DNA from: Paraburkholderia phenoliruptrix
GTDB lineage: Bacteria > Pseudomonadota > Gammaproteobacteria > Burkholderiales > Burkholderiaceae
Length of the DNA: 64,000 nt
NCBI RefSeq assembly: GCF_019511605.1
Contig: NZ_JAEUAV010000004.1
Location: 124,001-188,000 of the forward strand
Direction of reading: 5' to 3'
A program made the position numbers and the translations under genes. Below, in pieces: positions 33,142 to 42,917 of this stretch. Under the pieces are notes generated by a model. The model saw nothing but the letters and a program-made list of their open reading frames with translations, made no database searches and was not told where the DNA came from. Position 1 is the first letter of the stretch. Each line of letters starts with the position of its first letter.

Positions 33142-34266
33142 ATGCACGCCAACCGCCTCCATCTGCTGCTTCCTTTCGCGCTGCCTGCCGCAGCGGACGC
33201 CGCCACCGCCCTGCACGACATTCGCAGTGCCGCCCTCGACCGGCTGATCGCCCGCGCAACGCTGCTGGAGCGTGTGATAGGCGAAGATTTCCAGCGCACG
33301 CTGCCGCATGAACGCTGGATCGCGCGCCAGTTCGGCGCGACATCCAGCAGTTCGACGGGCGCAGCTGCCGACGAAGCCCCGCTCGCTCCCTACATGCTGC
33401 GCGCCGACGGCGGCGAGCCAGGCGACGCCACGTGGGCCTGCGTGCAACCGGTGCACGTGCGCATCGCGCATGACCATCTGGTGTTGATCGACCCTGCGTC
33501 GCTCGAACTGTCGGATGAAGAAGCCGGCGCGCTGCTCGCAGTGGCGCGACCGCTGATCGAAGAGCTCGGCGTGCGGATCGAGGCGCCGAGGCCCGCCCGC
33601 TGGTATCTGTCGGGCGACGACTTCGGCACCCTGGCCGGCGCGTCACCGCTGCGTGCGAGCGGCCGCAACATCGAAATCTGGTTGCCGCATGAGGCGCATT
33701 CCGGCGAGCGTTCGCGTGCCTGGATGAAGCTGCAAAACGAAGTGCAGATGGCCTGGTTCGGGCACCCCGTCAACGAGGCCCGCGAAGCGCGCGGCCTGCC
33801 CGCGGTCAATTCCATCTGGTTTCACGCGCAAGGCGCGGCGCGCCCGCTGCGCAGTCCGTTCACCCAGGTCTTCTCCGACGCCGCCGCGACGCGCGGCCTC
33901 GCGATTACGGCCGACGTGCGCGTCGCCGCGCCGCCCGCGTCGTTCGCCGCGCTGAACGCTTCAGCCGGCGCAAATGCCAACACCAACACCAACGCAGACA
34001 CCAACGCGCCCGCCACGACGCTCGTCGAACTCGACCCCTTCTCGGCACCCTACATCCAGCAGGATTGGGCACGCTGGAACGCGGCCTTCGCGGCGCTGCA
34101 GGGGGACTGGTTCGAACCGGCGCTCGCGGCACTCGAATCCGGCGCGCTGGCCGAGCTCGGCCTGACGCTGTGCGGCGACACCGGCTCAGTCACGCTCGCC
34201 GTGACGCGCGGCGATCTGCGCAAATTCTGGCGGCGGCGCGTGCTGGCCTCGCTCTTCATCGAATGA
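33142..34266 (+). CDS. RpfE-like conserved protein (function unknown)
   Basis: A 374-residue protein beginning MHANRLHLLLPFALPAAADA, with recognisable blocks ERWIARQFG, VHVRIAHDHLVLIDP, SRAWMKLQNEVQMAWFGHPVNEAREARG, NSIWFHAQGA and a C-terminal FWRRRVLASLFIE. It matches the family called regulatory protein RpfE in Xanthomonas, also annotated in places as phosphoglycerate mutase-like, and it sits beside recJ, prfB and lysS as rpfE does there. The hydrophobic first residues could be mistaken for a signal peptide, but the rest looks cytosolic. An Asn/Thr-rich linker (ANTNTNADTN) interrupts it at about residues 275-290. An ATG four codons upstream (33130) is possible. Function is unknown. Confidence 0.8.
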   Translation: MHANRLHLLLPFALPAAADAATALHDIRSAALDRLIARATLLERVIGEDFQRTLPHERWIARQFGATSSSSTGAAADEAPLAPYMLRADGGEPGDATWACVQPVHVRIAHDHLVLIDPASLELSDEEAGALLAVARPLIEELGVRIEAPRPARWYLSGDDFGTLAGASPLRASGRNIEIWLPHEAHSGERSRAWMKLQNEVQMAWFGHPVNEAREARGLPAVNSIWFHAQGAARPLRSPFTQVFSDAAATRGLAITADVRVAAPPASFAALNASAGANANTNTNADTNAPATTLVELDPFSAPYIQQDWARWNAAFAALQGDWFEPALAALESGALAELGLTLCGDTGSVTLAVTRGDLRKFWRRRVLASLFIE

Positions 34267-34303
34267 ACGATTGCATGACCGACCCTACCCACGGCTTTTC
34301 AGA

Positions 34304-36010
34304 ATGACCCGAATCGTTACGCGCGCCTGTTCTCCCGCCGACGCCGAAGCGCTCGTGCGCCACGGCCTGCATCCGGTGCTCGCGCGCCTCTATGCGGCGC
34401 GCGGCGTGTGCATGCCGGATGAAATCGAAACCGGCCTTGCCCGACTCGTGCCACCGGCCATGCTCAAGGGCTGCGACGACGCCGCCCTGCTGCTCGCCGA
34501 CGCGATCCAGCAAAGGCGCCGCATGCTGGTGGTGGCCGACTACGATTGCGACGGCGCCACTGCCTGCGCAGTCGCGGTACGCGGGCTGCGAATGTTCGGC
34601 GCACAGATCGACTATCTGGTGCCGAACCGCTTCGAATACGGCTACGGCCTCACGCCGGAGATCGTCGCACTTGCCGCGCGCAGTGCGTCGGGCAAGCCGG
34701 ATCTGCTGATCACGGTCGATAACGGCATCGCAAGCGTGGACGGTGTCGCGGCGGCCAACGCGCTCGGCATCGACGTGCTCGTCACCGATCACCACCTGCC
34801 CGGCGACCAGTTGCCGGCTGCGCGCGCAATCGTCAATCCGAATCAGCCGGGCTGCGAGTTCCCGAGCAAGTGCATGGCGGGCGTCGGCGTGATGTTCTAC
34901 GTGCTGCTCGCGTTGCGTGCGCAATTGCGCCGCCGCGGCGCGTTCGGCGACAGCTTTCCCGAGCCGCGGCTGGACGGGCTGCTCGACCTGGTCGCGCTCG
35001 GCACGGTGGCCGACGTCGTGAAGCTCGACGGCAACAACCGCGTGCTGGTTGCGCAAGGCTTGCAGCGCATCCGCAAAGGGAAGATGCAGCCCGGCATTGC
35101 CGCCCTCTTCCGCGCCGCGGCGCGCGATGCGCGCAACGCGTCCGGCTTCGACCTCGGCTTTGCGCTCGGCCCGCGGCTGAATGCGGCAGGACGGCTGTCG
35201 GACATGTCGCTCGGCATCGAATGCCTGACGACCGACGACGTTGGCCGCGCGTGGGAACTCGCGCAGCAGCTCGACACGATGAACCGCGAGCGGCGCGAGA
35301 TCGAAGCCGGCATGCAGCAACAGGCGCTCGACGACCTCTCGTCAGTCGCCCCCGACGGCGCGACCACCATCACGCTGTTCAATCCGGCGTGGCACCAGGG
35401 CGTGATCGGCATTGTCGCGGGACGGCTGAAGGAAAAATTCCATCGCCCGGCGTTCACCTTCGCCCCCGCGGACGACAGCGGCCAGCTCGTCAAAGGCTCG
35501 GGCCGCTCGATCGCGGGCTTTCATCTGCGCGATGCGCTCGATCTGATTTCGAAGCGCGAGCCGGGGCTCATCGTCAAATTCGGCGGCCATGCGATGGCCG
35601 CAGGGCTCACGCTCGCCACCGCCGACGTGCCGCGCTTCACGGCCGCGTTCGAGGCGGTCGGCCGCGAATGGCTGAGCGACGACGCGCTCGCGCGCACCGT
35701 CGAAACCGACGGCGAGCTCGAGGACGCCTACTTCACGCCGCAATTCGTCGAAATGCTCGACGCGGCGGTATGGGGCCAAGGCTTCCCGGCACCGGTCTTT
35801 TCCGGCGAATTCGACGTCGCCTCGCAGGCGCTCGTGAAAGACAAGCACCTGAAGCTGCAACTCATGCGCGGCCGCCAGCGCTTTAACGCGATCTGGTTCA
35901 ACCATACGGACACGCTGCCCGCGCGCACGATGGTTGCCTACCGGCTCGCCAGCGACACGTGGAACGGCGTGTCGCGCGTGCAACTGATCGTCGAGCACGC
36001 CGCGAGCTAG
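34304..36010 (+). CDS. recJ: Single-stranded-DNA exonuclease RecJ
   Basis: 5'-3' ssDNA exonuclease in recombination and mismatch repair, 568 residues. DHH-family motifs are clear: [14 protein letters not shown] at 77-90, [24 protein letters not shown] at 160-171 with the DHH at 162-164, and the DHHA1-domain [11 protein letters not shown] near 425. A C-terminal OB-fold follows. The ATG at 34304 gives [17 protein letters not shown], the usual beginning; upstream codons are open but unrelated. It starts 37 bp after the RpfE-like gene. Confidence 0.97.
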   Translation: MTRIVTRACSPADAEALVRHGLHPVLARLYAARGVCMPDEIETGLARLVPPAMLKGCDDAALLLADAIQQRRRMLVVADYDCDGATACAVAVRGLRMFGAQIDYLVPNRFEYGYGLTPEIVALAARSASGKPDLLITVDNGIASVDGVAAANALGIDVLVTDHHLPGDQLPAARAIVNPNQPGCEFPSKCMAGVGVMFYVLLALRAQLRRRGAFGDSFPEPRLDGLLDLVALGTVADVVKLDGNNRVLVAQGLQRIRKGKMQPGIAALFRAAARDARNASGFDLGFALGPRLNAAGRLSDMSLGIECLTTDDVGRAWELAQQLDTMNRERREIEAGMQQQALDDLSSVAPDGATTITLFNPAWHQGVIGIVAGRLKEKFHRPAFTFAPADDSGQLVKGSGRSIAGFHLRDALDLISKREPGLIVKFGGHAMAAGLTLATADVPRFTAAFEAVGREWLSDDALARTVETDGELEDAYFTPQFVEMLDAAVWGQGFPAPVFSGEFDVASQALVKDKHLKLQLMRGRQRFNAIWFNHTDTLPARTMVAYRLASDTWNGVSRVQLIVEHAAS

Positions 36011-36176
36011 CAGGCGTGCGGCCGGACTGCCTCGCAACGAAAGGCTAGCCACCGGCCACCGCCTCCCACCGCCGCCCGCGCGGCGACCTGCGCGCGGGCG
36101 GCGAAAATCTCCGCAAAATCAACCGCAAACACGCGCCGGATCGCCGACACGCCCCCGGCGCGGCGCGCCGATCGGC

Positions 36177-36182
36177 TATAAT
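36177..36182 (+). promoter_or_regulatory. Consensus -10 hexamer upstream of prfB
   Basis: TATAAT 32 bp before the prfB start, in a stretch otherwise very GC-rich. No convincing -35 lies 16-18 bp upstream. It would give prfB, and perhaps lysS, a promoter separate from recJ. Confidence 0.5.
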
Positions 36183-36214
36183 TTCCCCTTTTTACGAAGC
36201 CACACAAGATCGAC

Positions 36215-37319
36215 ATGGAAGCGGAACGTCTCAACGCGATCGAAGCCTCTCTGGCGGACCTGCGCACGCGCGCGGCCGACCTACGGGGGTATCTTTGACT
36301 ACGACGACAAGTCACGTCGTCTGATTGAAGTCAACCGGGAACTCGAAGACCCGGACGTCTGGAACGACTCGAAACACGCCCAGGCGCTCGGGCGGGAAAA
36401 GAAGCTGCTGGACGACACGGTCGGCAAGCTCACGTCGCTCGATAACGACTTGCGCGACACGCAAGACCTCTTCGAAATGGCGCGCGAAGAAGGCGACGAC
36501 GAAACGCTCCTCGCCTGCGAAGCAGACGCGCAAGCGCTCGAGCAGCGCGTCGCCGACATGGAATTTCGCCGCATGTTCGCGAATCCCGCCGACCCCAACA
36601 ACGCGTTCCTCGACATTCAGGCAGGCGCGGGCGGCACCGAGGCGTGCGACTGGGCGTCCATGCTGCTGCGCCAGTATTTGCGCTACTGCGAACGCAAGGG
36701 CTTCAAGACCGAAGTACTCGAGCAGACCGACGGCGACGTGGCGGGCATCAAGAACGCGACGATCAAGATCGAAGGCGAATACGCGTACGGCTTTTTGCGC
36801 ACCGAAACCGGCGTGCACCGGCTCGTGCGCAAGTCGCCGTTCGACTCGTCGGGCGGGCGTCATACGTCGTTCTCGTCGGTGTTCGTGTATCCGGAAATCG
36901 ACGATTCGATCGAAGTGGACATCAACCCGGCCGACCTGCGTATCGACACCTACCGCGCATCCGGCGCGGGCGGTCAGCACATCAACAAGACCGACTCCGC
37001 GGTGCGGATCACGCACATGCCCTCGGGCATCGTCGTGCAGTGCCAGAACGACCGCTCGCAGCACCGCAACCGTGCCGAAGCAATGGCCATGCTGAAGTCG
37101 CGCCTGTACGAAGCGGAAATCCGCAAGCGTCAGGAGGAGCAGGACAAGCTCGAAGCCGGCAAGACGGACGTGGGCTGGGGTCACCAGATCCGCTCGTACG
37201 TGCTGGACAACAGCCGTATCAAGGACCTGCGCACCAACGTCGAAATCAGCAATACGAAGAGCGTGCTCGACGGCGATCTCGATCCGTTTATTAGCGCAAG
37301 CCTGAAGCAAGGCGTTTAA
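36215..37319 (+). CDS. prfB: Peptide chain release factor 2, programmed +1 frameshift
   Basis: RF2, 367 residues after frameshifting; releases chains at UGA and UAA. Translation starts at 36215, reads 27 codons to CTT, meets in-frame TGA at 36296-36298 and continues in the +1 frame from GAC at 36297, giving ...[14 protein letters not shown].... The second frame runs without interruption to the stop at 37319. The GGQ loop ([12 protein letters not shown]) and the anticodon-mimic SPF (KSPFDSSGG) are intact. The internal TGA is therefore autoregulatory and not a mutation. lysS follows after 115 bp, the usual prfB-lysS order. Confidence 0.98.
36284..36299 (+). promoter_or_regulatory. prfB +1 frameshift site
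   Basis: CGGGGGTATCTTTGAC: a Shine-Dalgarno-like GGGGG, three bases, then the slippery CTT followed by TGA C. It is identical to the E. coli site except for the first base (AGGGGG in E. coli). Low RF2 lets the ribosome slip to the +1 frame, so the site makes RF2 synthesis self-limiting. Confidence 0.97.
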
Positions 37320-37327
37320 GCGCAACC

Positions 37328-37360
37328 GGCGCGGCATGCATGGCCGCGCCGCATCTTTTA
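37328..37360 (+). terminator. Hairpin between prfB and lysS
   Basis: GGCGCGGC (37328-37335) pairs with GCCGCGCC (37343-37350) around a 7-nt loop. The following tract (GCATCTTTTA) has only four T, so this is a weak terminator or attenuator at best. Confidence 0.4.
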
Positions 37361-37434
37361 TTGCCTGAGGTTTTTCGCCGACTGGCTGTTCGCAAGCGGA
37401 TCAACCCACGCGGACCACGAACACCAAGACCATC

Positions 37435-38961
37435 ATGAACGAACCGATCCAACCGAACCTCGTGCCCGAGGTGGACGACAACAAGATCATCGCGGAGCGC
37501 CGCGAAAAGCTGCGCGAGTTGCGCGAGCAAGGCGTCGCGTATCCGAACGATTTCCGCCCCACGCATCACGCGGAAGATCTGCAGGCGCAGTTCGAGCACG
37601 CCGACAAGGAAGCGCTCGAGGCCAACCCGCTGGAAGTCGCGATTGCCGGCCGCATGATGCTCAAACGCGTGATGGGCAAGGCGAGCTTTGCGACCGTGCG
37701 CGACGGCTCGGGTCAGATCCAGTTCTTCATTACCCCCGCCGACGTCGGCCAGGAAACGTACGACGCCTTCAAGAAGTGGGACATGGGCGACATCGTCGCG
37801 GCCCGCGGCGTGCTGTTTCGCACCAACAAGGGCGAGCTATCGGTGCGCTGCACGCAGTTGCGCCTGCTGTCCAAGTCGCTGCGTCCGCTGCCGGACAAGT
37901 TCCATGGTCTGTCCGACCAGGAAATGAAGTATCGGCAGCGCTACGTCGATCTGATCGTCACGCCGGAAACGCGCAAGACTTTTGTCGCCCGCACCAAGGC
38001 AATTTCGTCGATCCGCAAGTTCATGGCCGACGCCGGCTTCATGGAAGTCGAAACGCCGATGCTCCACCCGATTCCCGGCGGCGCGGCGGCCAAGCCGTTC
38101 ACCACGCACCACAACGCGCTGGACATGCAGATGTTCCTGCGCATCGCGCCCGAGCTGTATCTGAAGCGCCTCGTGGTGGGCGGCTTCGAGCGCGTGTTCG
38201 AGATCAACCGTAATTTCCGCAACGAGGGCGTGTCCGTGCGCCACAACCCGGAATTCACGATGATCGAGTTCTACGCGGCCTACACCGACTACAAGTGGCT
38301 GATGGACTTCACCGAGCAGTTGATCCGCCAGGCGGCCATCGACGCATTGGGCACGGCCACCATCACCTATCAGGGGCGCGAGCTCGATCTGTCCAAGCCG
38401 TTCCACCGTCTGACGATCACGCAAGCCATTCAGAAATACGCGCCGCAGTACACGGACGAACAACTCGCCGACAGCGCATTCCTGCGCAGCGAACTCAAGA
38501 AGTTCGGCGTGGATGCGTCGCAGCCGCAGTTCCTGAACGCCGGCGTGGGTTCGCTGCAACTGGCGCTGTTCGAAGAGACCGCCGAGTCGCAATTGTGGGA
38601 GCCGACGTACATCATCGACTACCCGGTCGAGGTGTCGCCGCTCGCGCGCGCGTCGGACAAAGTGGAAGGCATCACGGAGCGCTTCGAACTGTTCATCACC
38701 GGGCGTGAGATCGCCAATGGCTTCTCCGAACTCAACGATCCGGAAGACCAGGCCGCGCGCTTCAAGAAACAGGTCGACCAGAAAGACGCCGGCGACGAGG
38801 AAGCCATGTTCTACGACGCCGACTACATCCGTGCGCTCGAATACGGCATGCCGCCTGCGGGCGGTTGCGGCATCGGCATCGACCGGCTGGTGATGATGCT
38901 CACCGACAGTCCAAGTATTCGCGACGTGATTCTGTTCCCCCACCTGCGCCGCGAAGATTGA
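37435..38961 (+). CDS. lysS: Lysine-tRNA ligase, class II
   Basis: 508-residue class II LysRS. The N-terminal OB-fold anticodon domain runs to about residue 160 ([20 protein letters not shown]); motif 2 is [20 protein letters not shown] and motif 3 is [20 protein letters not shown] near the C-terminus. Length and order (prfB-lysS) are standard. It ends 70-90 bp before a hairpin terminator at 39029-39059. Confidence 0.98.
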   Translation: MNEPIQPNLVPEVDDNKIIAERREKLRELREQGVAYPNDFRPTHHAEDLQAQFEHADKEALEANPLEVAIAGRMMLKRVMGKASFATVRDGSGQIQFFITPADVGQETYDAFKKWDMGDIVAARGVLFRTNKGELSVRCTQLRLLSKSLRPLPDKFHGLSDQEMKYRQRYVDLIVTPETRKTFVARTKAISSIRKFMADAGFMEVETPMLHPIPGGAAAKPFTTHHNALDMQMFLRIAPELYLKRLVVGGFERVFEINRNFRNEGVSVRHNPEFTMIEFYAAYTDYKWLMDFTEQLIRQAAIDALGTATITYQGRELDLSKPFHRLTITQAIQKYAPQYTDEQLADSAFLRSELKKFGVDASQPQFLNAGVGSLQLALFEETAESQLWEPTYIIDYPVEVSPLARASDKVEGITERFELFITGREIANGFSELNDPEDQAARFKKQVDQKDAGDEEAMFYDADYIRALEYGMPPAGGCGIGIDRLVMMLTDSPSIRDVILFPHLRRED

Positions 38962-39028
38962 GCGCGGGGCTCGCCGCGGCGTCCCTGCCTGGCGGGGTTC
39001 GCCGCGGTTTAGCGCAGTGCGTCTGACT

Positions 39029-39059
39029 TACGCCCGGCTTTCCTTGCCGGGCGTTGTTG
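39029..39059 (+). terminator. Rho-independent terminator after lysS
   Basis: CGCCCGGC pairs with GCCGGGCG around a 7-nt loop (39029-39051) and is followed by TTGTTGTTT. Confidence 0.75.
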
Positions 39060-39111
39060 TTTGTGGGTGCGGCTGCTCGCTTTGCGTGACTGTACGCGGC
39101 CTTCGCGCGTT

Positions 39112-39180
39112 TTGTAACGACAGGTAAAAGCCACCGTGATCGAGCCTTCCGGCCGGGTGCTTTTCGGTAAATCGTTACAA
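39112..39180. promoter_or_regulatory. Long-spaced inverted repeat upstream of the glycine-zipper gene
   Basis: TTGTAACGA at 39112-39120 and its exact reverse complement TCGTTACAA at 39172-39180, separated by 51 bp and ending 77 bp before the start codon. The right arm continues as GTTACAATTTGAAAC, two GNAAC-like half-sites ten bases apart, reminiscent of OmpR-type operators. The protein bound, if any, is inference. Confidence 0.5.
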
Positions 39181-39257
39181 TTTGAAACGCCTCAGGGATC
39201 GAATTGGGCGAGACTGGGTCTCAATCAAAAGTCACTCTGCTGAAGACGGAGGCCAAA

Positions 39258-40037
39258 ATGGATAAACGCACCACGCAACCTGCCACTCAAGTCGCGCCGC
39301 CGGCGCCGCCGGCACAGCGGCGGCTTCACCCGCTCATCGCGACGGCGGCGGGCGCAGTGATTATCGCGAGCCTCGTCGCGACGGCGGCGGTCACCGGTAT
39401 GTTCCCGAAAGCGTCGAGCACCGGCGAGCCGACCAACCAGACGCAGGCGGCCCAGGTCACACCGCAAAGCGGTCAGCAAACGGTGGTCGATTCGGCCGCC
39501 CCCGCTAATCTCGCCGCACAGCAGAACTCGCAGCAAGCTGGCCAACAAGCGGCGCAGCAAGTCGTACAACAGCCCGCCCAAGCGCAACCGCAACGCGCTC
39601 CAGCGCCGCCCCCGCAGCAATACGCTCAGCAGGAACCCGTCGCGCAGGCGCCGGCGGCGCAGGAGCCGCAATATGCTCAACGGCAGCCCGCACAGACGGC
39701 GCATTGCTCGACGTGCGGCACCGTGGTCGCGATCTCGGCGGCGCGCCAGGAAGGTCACGGTACCGGCATTGGTGCGGTAGGCGGCGCGGTGGCGGGCGGC
39801 GTGGTCGGCAATCAGTTTGGCAGCGGCAACGGCCGCACCGCAATGACCCTGCTTGGCGCGCTAGGCGGCGGCCTTGCCGGCAATTCAGTGGAAAAGCACC
39901 TGCGCAGCAGCACGTCGTATTCCGTGCGGGTGCGGATGGAAAACGGCAAGACGCGCTACTTCACGTATCACGAAGCGCCGCCCTTCCAGCAGGGCCAACG
40001 CGTTCGGGTGGAAAACGGCACGCTGGTCGCCGACTAA
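39258..40037 (+). CDS. Glycine-zipper 2TM domain protein, Gln-rich linker
   Basis: A 259-residue envelope protein. A cytosolic N-terminus is followed by one transmembrane helix at about 30-48 (IATAAGAVIIASLVATAAVTG), then a long Gln/Ala/Pro-rich periplasmic linker (about 65-140), a CSTCG pair, and a C-terminal glycine-zipper domain (GTGIGAVGGAVAGGVVGNQFG and LLGALGGGLAGNSVEKHL) with a small beta tail. This is the SlyB/17-kDa-antigen-like (Rick_17kDa) domain without a lipobox. GGAGG precedes the ATG. Function is unknown beyond probable envelope structure; the inverted repeat upstream suggests dedicated control. Confidence 0.85.
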   Translation: MDKRTTQPATQVAPPAPPAQRRLHPLIATAAGAVIIASLVATAAVTGMFPKASSTGEPTNQTQAAQVTPQSGQQTVVDSAAPANLAAQQNSQQAGQQAAQQVVQQPAQAQPQRAPAPPPQQYAQQEPVAQAPAAQEPQYAQRQPAQTAHCSTCGTVVAISAARQEGHGTGIGAVGGAVAGGVVGNQFGSGNGRTAMTLLGALGGGLAGNSVEKHLRSSTSYSVRVRMENGKTRYFTYHEAPPFQQGQRVRVENGTLVAD

Positions 40038-40090
40038 TAGCGGCGCGGCGCTTGGCACGGCTCGGCACCGCTCAGCGCGCCACGCGCATG

Positions 40091-40124
40091 AAAAAAGGCG
40101 ACTCCAAATCGAGTCGCCTTTTTT
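40091..40124. terminator. Bidirectional rho-independent terminator
   Basis: AAAAAAGGCGACTC pairs perfectly with GAGTCGCCTTTTTT around CAAATC. It lies between the glycine-zipper gene (plus) and iscX (minus), ending both transcripts. Confidence 0.92.
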
Positions 40125-40154
40125 AGGGCAGCGGCGGCACGCCAGCGTGCCCGC

Positions 40155-40352
40155 TCAGTAATCCGAGTCTTCGATCCATGCAGCCTGAATTGCCTCGAGG
40201 ATCTTTTCGTTCGACCGGTTAGGGTCGTCGTCGAATCCTTCCAGTTCAGTGACCCACCGGTGCAGGTCCGTGAAGCGCACCTGCTGCGGATCGATGTCCT
40301 GATACTTGTCGGTCAGGGCCATCGCGATGTCTTGCGTATCGGTCCACTTCAT
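40155..40352 (-). CDS. iscX: Fe-S assembly protein IscX
   Basis: A 65-residue acidic protein, the last gene of the isc operon. The sequence MKWTDTQDIAMALTDKYQDI and the C-terminal AAWIEDSDY are typical. IscX binds IscS and iron and tunes cluster assembly, competing with frataxin. It starts 15 bp after the fdx stop. Confidence 0.95.
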   Translation of the reverse strand: MKWTDTQDIAMALTDKYQDIDPQQVRFTDLHRWVTELEGFDDDPNRSNEKILEAIQAAWIEDSDY

Positions 40353-40367
40353 GGCTGCGTCCTCCTG

Positions 40368-40709
40368 TTAGTGGTTTTCCTTCGCGTGATTGATCGAGTA
40401 ACGCGGGATTTCAACAACCAGGTCCTGCTCAGCCGGCACGATGGCCTGGCACGACAGACGCGAAGCCGGCTCGAGCCCCCACGCCTTGTCCAGCAGATCG
40501 TCCTCGTCTTCCTCGGACGGCGTCAAGGCGGCGAAACCCTCACGCACGATCACGTGACAGGTAGTGCACGCGCACGACTTCTCGCACGCGTGCTCGATTT
40601 CAATGCCGTTATCGAGCAGATTGTCGCAAATGCTCTTGCCGGGCACGGCATCGATCACCGCGCCTTCCGGGCACAGTTCGACGTGAGGCAGCACAACGAT
40701 TTGAGGCAT
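40368..40709 (-). CDS. fdx: [2Fe-2S] ferredoxin of the isc system
   Basis: A 113-residue adrenodoxin-type ferredoxin that supplies electrons for cluster assembly. The ligands appear as CEKSCACTTC plus a later Cys in SRLSCQAIV, the C-x5-C-x2-C...C pattern. The ATG at 40709 gives MPQIVVLPHVELCPEG, the conserved start; 21 upstream codons are open but not homologous. It lies 159 bp downstream of hscA. Confidence 0.96.
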   Translation of the reverse strand: MPQIVVLPHVELCPEGAVIDAVPGKSICDNLLDNGIEIEHACEKSCACTTCHVIVREGFAALTPSEEDEDDLLDKAWGLEPASRLSCQAIVPAEQDLVVEIPRYSINHAKENH

Positions 40710-40868
40710 ACATGTTCCGTTTGGTCTGAGGCGCGGCCTCAAACAGGCTTCGCACCATTTTACTGGCGACACGCGCGGTTGTTAAAGCCTGCGTGTCTTC
40801 AATCAGGTCCGCACCGCGCTTTTGCAATGACGGCGAGCGCGGACCCGGCCCGCGCCGTCCCGCGACGA

Positions 40869-42740
40869 TCAGATCTCGTCGAGCTTGCGGCCCGCCAGCG
40901 CACGGCGAATGCCCTTGTTCATGCGGCGCGCGGCGAACTCGTCGGTGCCCTCGGCAAGCGCCTTGGTCGCGGCTTCAATTGCGTCGACGTCTTCGCTCTG
41001 CGCAAGCGCGCGCAAACCGTTGAGCAGCGCGTCGAGCTGCGCGCGTTCGCTTTCGTCGAGCAACTCTGCGTCGGCGGCGAGCGCGGCGTCGGTCGCATCG
41101 AGCAGACGCCGGGCCTCCACCTGCGCTTCGCGCAAAGCGCGGGCGCGCATGTCGACTTCGGCCGTCGAAAAGCTGTCTTCGAGCATTCGGGCGATGTCGT
41201 CATCTGCGAGGCCGTACGACGGCTTCACGACCACCGACGCCTCCACGCCCGAGCCGAGCTCGCGCGCGAACACGGACAGCAGACCGTCGGCGTCCACCTG
41301 GTAGGTCACGCGAATGCGCGCGGCGCCGGCCGCCATCGGCGGAATGCCGCGCAACTCGAAGCGCGCGAGCGAACGGCAATCGCTCACCAGCTCGCGCTCG
41401 CCTTGCACGACGTGGATCGCCATGGCGGTCTGGCCGTCCTTGAAGGTGGTGAAATCCTGCGCGCGCGCGACCGGAATGGTCGAATTGCGCGGGATGATCT
41501 TCTCGGTCAGCCCACCCATCGTCTCGACGCCGAGCGACAGCGGTATCACGTCGAGCAGCAGCCAGTCGTCGCCCTCGGCGCCGCGGTTGCCCGCGAGCAG
41601 GTCGGCCTGGATCGCCGCGCCCAGCGCAACGACCTGGTCCGGGTCGAGATTGGTCAACGGCGGCTGGCCGAAGAACGCTTCGACTGCGCGGCGAATCACC
41701 GGCATGCGGGTTGCGCCGCCGACCAGCACCACGCCCTTGATGTCCTTCGTCGTAACCCTGGCGTCGCGCAGCGCTTTTCTGGTCGGACCGAGCGTGCGCT
41801 GCACGAGCGCCTCGGTGATGGACTCGAAAGTGGCCTCGTCGATCGTCAGATCGAGCTTGGCGCCGTTCGAGAGCGTCGCGCTGAGGGTTGTCATGGGCGC
41901 ATCCGAGAGCGCCTCCTTGGCCACGCGCACGCTGTCGAGCAGCAGCCGCACGTCTTCAGGTGCGAGCGTTTGCGGCGCGATGCCCGCCTGCTGCAACACG
42001 TGGCGATACAACGCGTGGTCGAAGTCGTCGCCGCCGAGCGCCGAGTCGCCGCCTGCCGCCAGCACTTCGAACACGCCCTTGGTGAGCTTGAGGATCGACA
42101 GGTCGAAGGTGCCGCCGCCCAGGTCGTAGACCGCATAGAGCCCTTCCGAGCCGTTGTCGAGCCCGTACGCGATCGCCGCCGCTGTCGGTTCGTTCAGCAG
42201 ACGCAGCACGTTCAGACCCGCCAGACGCGCGGCGTCCTTGGTCGCCTGGCGCTGCGCCTCGTCAAAATATGCGGGCACCGTGATCACGGCGCCGACCAGT
42301 TCGTCGCCGAGCGTGTCTTCGGCGCGCTGGCGCAGCGTCGCGAGAATTTCCGCCGACACTTCGACGGGGCTCTTCACGCCGTCGACGGTACGGATCTGGA
42401 CCATGCCGGGCGCGTCGATGAAATCGTACGGCGCGTTCTCGGCGCCTTCCACTTCCGCCTTGCCGCGTCCCATGAAGCGCTTGACGGAAACGATCGTGTT
42501 GCGCGGATCGGTCGCCGCCTCCGCCTTGGCCGCGCGGCCGATGCGCCGGCCGCCCTTCTCGAGGTAGCGCACCACCGACGGCAGCAGCACATGGCCGTCC
42601 TCGTCGGGCAGCACGTCGGGCACGCCGCTGCGCACGGCGGCGACGAGCGAGTTGGTCGTGCCGAGGTCGATACCGACCGCGAGACGCCGCTGGTGAGGCG
42701 CCGGCGCCATGCCGGGTTCGGAGATTTGCAGTAAGGCCAT
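40869..42740 (-). CDS. hscA: Fe-S chaperone HscA (Hsp70 type)
   Basis: Specialised Hsp70 that with HscB releases clusters from IscU, recognising its LPPVK motif. 623 residues with [16 protein letters not shown] at the N-terminus, the phosphate-2 segment [13 protein letters not shown] and [13 protein letters not shown], then the substrate domain ([19 protein letters not shown]). The ATG at 42740 is chosen: it gives [20 protein letters not shown], while the open upstream frame reads into an 11-bp repeat. It lies between hscB and fdx. Confidence 0.97.
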   Translation of the reverse strand: MALLQISEPGMAPAPHQRRLAVGIDLGTTNSLVAAVRSGVPDVLPDEDGHVLLPSVVRYLEKGGRRIGRAAKAEAATDPRNTIVSVKRFMGRGKAEVEGAENAPYDFIDAPGMVQIRTVDGVKSPVEVSAEILATLRQRAEDTLGDELVGAVITVPAYFDEAQRQATKDAARLAGLNVLRLLNEPTAAAIAYGLDNGSEGLYAVYDLGGGTFDLSILKLTKGVFEVLAAGGDSALGGDDFDHALYRHVLQQAGIAPQTLAPEDVRLLLDSVRVAKEALSDAPMTTLSATLSNGAKLDLTIDEATFESITEALVQRTLGPTRKALRDARVTTKDIKGVVLVGGATRMPVIRRAVEAFFGQPPLTNLDPDQVVALGAAIQADLLAGNRGAEGDDWLLLDVIPLSLGVETMGGLTEKIIPRNSTIPVARAQDFTTFKDGQTAMAIHVVQGERELVSDCRSLARFELRGIPPMAAGAARIRVTYQVDADGLLSVFARELGSGVEASVVVKPSYGLADDDIARMLEDSFSTAEVDMRARALREAQVEARRLLDATDAALAADAELLDESERAQLDALLNGLRALAQSEDVDAIEAATKALAEGTDEFAARRMNKGIRRALAGRKLDEI

Positions 42741-42815
42741 CTGGATCTTCTCGGAGCCGCGAGGCCCCGTCCTGAATTTCGTTGCTGAATGTGATGCCAA
42801 GGCCGCAGCCGAAGT

Positions 42816-42881
42816 CACCTGAGCTTCACCTGAGCGCCACCTGAGCGCCACGTGAGCGCCACGTGAGCGCCACCTGAGCGC
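42816..42881. repeat. 11-bp tandem repeat, 6 copies, between hscB and hscA
   Basis: Units CACCTGAGCGC or CACGTGAGCGC at 42816-42826, 42827-42837, 42838-42848, 42849-42859, 42860-42870 and 42871-42881; the first unit ends CTT. The period is close to one DNA helical turn, and two units contain the palindrome CACGTG. The array is non-coding if the hscA start at 42740 is right. Confidence 0.92.
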
Positions 42882-42917
42882 TGCAATGCGGCGGCGAGTC
42901 AGGCGATAAAGGCCGAT

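Noticed and set aside
36215..36450. prfB as a pseudogene with an early stop
   Set aside because: The TGA is the programmed frameshift site, and the downstream frame is intact to the GGQ domain and stop.
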